Below are positions 61,862 through 64,000 of a stretch of DNA of 64,000 nt, in pieces; position 1 is the stretch's first letter, and the number at the start of each line of letters is the position of its first letter. The stretch spans positions 1 to 64,000 of the forward strand of contig CAJMMQ010000010.1 of assembly GCA_905214625.1 (NCBI GenBank), written 5' to 3'. Made by a program: the position numbers and the translations under genes. The stretch is from an uncultured bacterium. Its GTDB lineage: Bacteria; Bacteroidota; Bacteroidia; Bacteroidales; Bacteroidaceae. The notes beneath the pieces were generated by a model that saw nothing but the letters and a program-made list of their open reading frames with translations, was not told the DNA's origin and searched no databases.

Positions 61862-64000
61862 CTACTTTGACATAACCTTCTTTCCGCCAACTACATACAC
61901 TCCTGCGGGAAGGCCGTTGAGGGCCTTAGACGACTCTACGCCCTTGCGCAGAAGTATGCCCTGAAGGCTGTAGACGTCTACAAGGCGGCTGCCGTCTGCG
62001 AGGGCCTGGCGGATGTCGGTAGTGCTGCCTACCATTATGCGCATGACATTGGCAGGAGACGACGCAGGAGCGTCGATGTAGGCGCGGAAGGCCTGCATGC
62101 CTACTTTGTTCTCTGTGCCTACGCTCCAGAACTGGTCCTTGCTGATGAACAGGTCGCCCTCTTCAAGGGTTATCGTAGACATTGAGCCATTCAGCTCATA
62201 GCCGCTCTCGCCTATCGTCTTGGTCAGGCCGGCATCTGCTGTGGCTGCAACCCCGGCACCGCTTGCGCTGAAGCTAACCTCCGAGCCTGCGTTCTCGCCC
62301 TTGAACAGGGCCGGGGTGTTGGCATCGAGGGTGTTGCTGCCTGTCGGAATAACGGCAAGGATGCTCTCTTCGCCGCTATCACTCACCACGCCGTCGGCCT
62401 GATAGAGGCTTGCGCCGCTTACATCTGCGACTGCGAAGGGCAGGGCTATTGTGCCCCATGTGCTCGTAGAGGGCAGCGTGCGGATGTATGTGGCTTCCTT
62501 GGCCGTGAAGGCTACGGGAGTGTAGAAGTCGGCGCCGTCGGTAAGCACGAGGCTGCCGCAGGTGTAGGTTCCGTCGCCGTCCTTAACTATTACGTTGGCT
62601 TTATCGTCGGCAACAGTGAAGCCGGCAGTTTCAACTACGGCCACGGCGTTGCCCTCAAGGCTGATTGCGGCGGCGCCGTCGTTGGCATAGCCGGGCTCGG
62701 CTGTGCTGTTGCCTTTGTATATGCTGTAAGCGTAGACCTTCTTCGCCTCGTCGGTGGTCAGCACGGGATATTCGTCCGTGCCTATGGCCTGGCCCCATGC
62801 CAGTTCCGTCTGGTCGCCCTGCAGCAGCACGGCCACCGCGCCGCTCTTGAACTGCTCGGCGGTCTTTTCGGTGGCGGTGCCGCTGCTGTTGCCTATACCA
62901 AAATCACAGGTCTCTTCCAGCCAGTAGCTGTTATCAACGGTTCTATTGTTTTCACCGCAGATGCCGCCTACATTGCCGTTGCCCCTAACTTCACCCGTGC
63001 TGTAGCAGTTCATAATAGTGCCAGCCTTACTGTGATTTTCACCACAAATGCCGCCTACATTGGTGCCGCCGGTAATGGCGCCGCTGTTCCAGCAGTTGGT
63101 GATGGTGACATCGCCGAAACCGCAGATGCCGCCAACACGTTCATTGTTGCCGGTGACCGCTCCCGTATTGGTGCAGACACTTACGGTGACACCTTTATCA
63201 CCATTATCAATATAGCCGCAGATACCACCCACATGACGCTGATCACTGCCATCGATGACGCCGCTGTTAGTGCAGCCGATAAGGGAAGTGCTTGAGTAGC
63301 CGCAGATACCGCCCACCGTCTCCGCGCCGCTGTTGGTCACCTTGCCGGCGTTGGTACAGTTTTTAACGGTGCCAAGGTTGTGGCCGCAGACGCCGCCCAA
63401 GTCGCCGTTGCCGTTGACGGCACCCATGTTGGTACAACCGGCAATAATACCGCCGGTGCTCCATCCGCAGAGGCCGCCGGTATATTTACCGCCGGTGACG
63501 GAGCAGCCCTCGCCCAAGGTCAGGTTCATGATGGTGCCGCCGTCGCCTAAGTAGCCCACAAAGCCCTGATAGCCGGCATCTGTGTCAACCAACATCTTGC
63601 TGATGGTATGGCCCTGCCCGTCGAAGGTGCCGGTATAGGGATTGCTCTCGTTGCCTATGGGGGTCCATGGCAGTGTCTGAACAAGAGTAATGTCGGCTGT
63701 AAGCACGGCATCGGCTGCCGTGTTCTGCGTGTCGGTCAGATAGCCGTTAACAAGGTCTGAAAGCCAGAACAGCTGCCCGGCGTTGGCGATCTGATAGACG
63801 CCCTCCACCTGTTCGGCAGGCTGGTAGCCGCCGCAGAAAGTGCAGATGCCGTTCACATAGTTATGCTCGCCGTTCAGCGGGCTGTTGCCATAAGTATTAT
63901 TCCCCAGACAATCCTCGCCATAGTACACGGTGCCGTGGGTGCTGTCCAGCACCGGGAATTTGTCGCCGTCCTCGCCCAGGGTCTGGTACCAGGCCAGATT
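61862..64000 (-). CDS. GLUG-repeat surface protein (5'-truncated)
   Basis: The frame is open to the window edge, so the N-terminus is missing. Seven GLUG-type repeats (about 62935-63500; GGICGY/GGVCGH followed by NCTNSG-like turns) form a beta-helical adhesin-like domain; before them a degenerate unit (WTPIGNESNPYTGTFDGQGHTI) and a Cys-containing CTFCGGY segment. A DEYPVL motif ends the GLUG region and is also present near the window edge (DKFPVL), suggesting two such modules. Beta domains and a type IX-like tail (VDVYSLQGILLRKG ... GGKKVMSK) follow. Likely a surface adhesin or matrix protein; no enzymatic motif is visible. Confidence 0.85.
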   Translation of the reverse strand, partial: NLAWYQTLGEDGDKFPVLDSTHGTVYYGEDCLGNNTYGNSPLNGEHNYVNGICTFCGGYQPAEQVEGVYQIANAGQLFWLSDLVNGYLTDTQNTAADAVLTADITLVQTLPWTPIGNESNPYTGTFDGQGHTISKMLVDTDAGYQGFVGYLGDGGTIMNLTLGEGCSVTGGKYTGGLCGWSTGGIIAGCTNMGAVNGNGDLGGVCGHNLGTVKNCTNAGKVTNSGAETVGGICGYSSTSLIGCTNSGVIDGSDQRHVGGICGYIDNGDKGVTVSVCTNTGAVTGNNERVGGICGFGDVTITNCWNSGAITGGTNVGGICGENHSKAGTIMNCYSTGEVRGNGNVGGICGENNRTVDNSYWLEETCDFGIGNSSGTATEKTAEQFKSGAVAVLLQGDQTELAWGQAIGTDEYPVLTTDEAKKVYAYSIYKGNSTAEPGYANDGAAAISLEGNAVAVVETAGFTVADDKANVIVKDGDGTYTCGSLVLTDGADFYTPVAFTAKEATYIRTLPSTSTWGTIALPFAVADVSGASLYQADGVVSDSGEESILAVIPTGSNTLDANTPALFKGENAGSEVSFSASGAGVAATADAGLTKTIGESGYELNGSMSTITLEEGDLFISKDQFWSVGTENKVGMQAFRAYIDAPASSPANVMRIMVGSTTDIRQALADGSRLVDVYSLQGILLRKGVESSKALNGLPAGVYVVGGKKVMSK

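Overview
The window is about 64 kb of chromosome from a member of the Bacteroidales, most likely a gut Prevotella/Segatella-type organism. The evidence is: SusC/SusD pairs, hybrid two-component-like regulators with beta-propeller sensors, Bacteroidetes promoters (TTTG, 19 bp, TAnnTTTG), many secreted proteins with type IX secretion-like C-terminal tails, and protein sequences typical of Prevotella. I saw no tRNA, rRNA or CRISPR array.

Layout. (1) 1-27.0 kb is a pectin-degradation region. It holds the 3' part of a secreted protein with a duplicated domain, a CE8-PL1 fusion, a PL9 pectate lyase, a second multidomain CE8 methylesterase, a CE12 acetylesterase, two HTCS-like sensor regulators and an AraC regulator. 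No SusC/SusD pair accompanies these genes. Housekeeping genes (gpmI, ung, a DUF3109 gene) sit among them. Both HTCS-like proteins look catalytically incomplete: one has no kinase or receiver, the other has the phospho-His and receiver modules but no ATP-binding domain. (2) 27.2-30.4 kb holds a small hypothetical gene, rnhB, a WYL regulator and a lone tyrosine recombinase. (3) 30.7-47.5 kb holds two divergent, mirror-image peptide-utilisation-like loci: C10 protease, lipoprotein, SusD and SusC facing left, and SusC, SusD, lipoprotein and M6 protease facing right. They are separated by 1.5 kb of non-coding DNA whose two ends carry a roughly 208-bp imperfect inverted repeat covering the leaders and starts of the two susC genes. 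A consensus promoter is seen for only the left susC. Together with the nearby recombinase this suggests an invertible expression switch. (4) 47.6-54.2 kb holds a decayed IS982-family element, two Omp28-like secreted CxxC proteins and a secreted protein gene broken by an in-frame TGA. (5) 54.7-60.8 kb is the iron-sulfur assembly operon sufB-OMP-sufC-sufD-sufS, with an outer-membrane barrel gene and a MITE-like repeat embedded in it. (6) 60.9-64 kb holds composite repeats, a 47-residue small ORF and the 3' part of a GLUG-repeat adhesin-like gene.

How it fits together. The secreted CE8, CE12, PL1 and PL9 enzymes would de-esterify and then cleave homogalacturonan/rhamnogalacturonan under control of the propeller sensors and AraC regulator. 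The two SusCD/protease loci would cut proteins at the surface and import peptides. A second layer consists of dispersed non-coding repeats built from words such as GTTAAAGTAGTTAAAG. They occur at about 7.0-7.3, 56.0-56.3, 60.9-61.3 and 61.6-61.86 kb, some with long terminal inverted repeats, and look like an undescribed family of non-autonomous elements.
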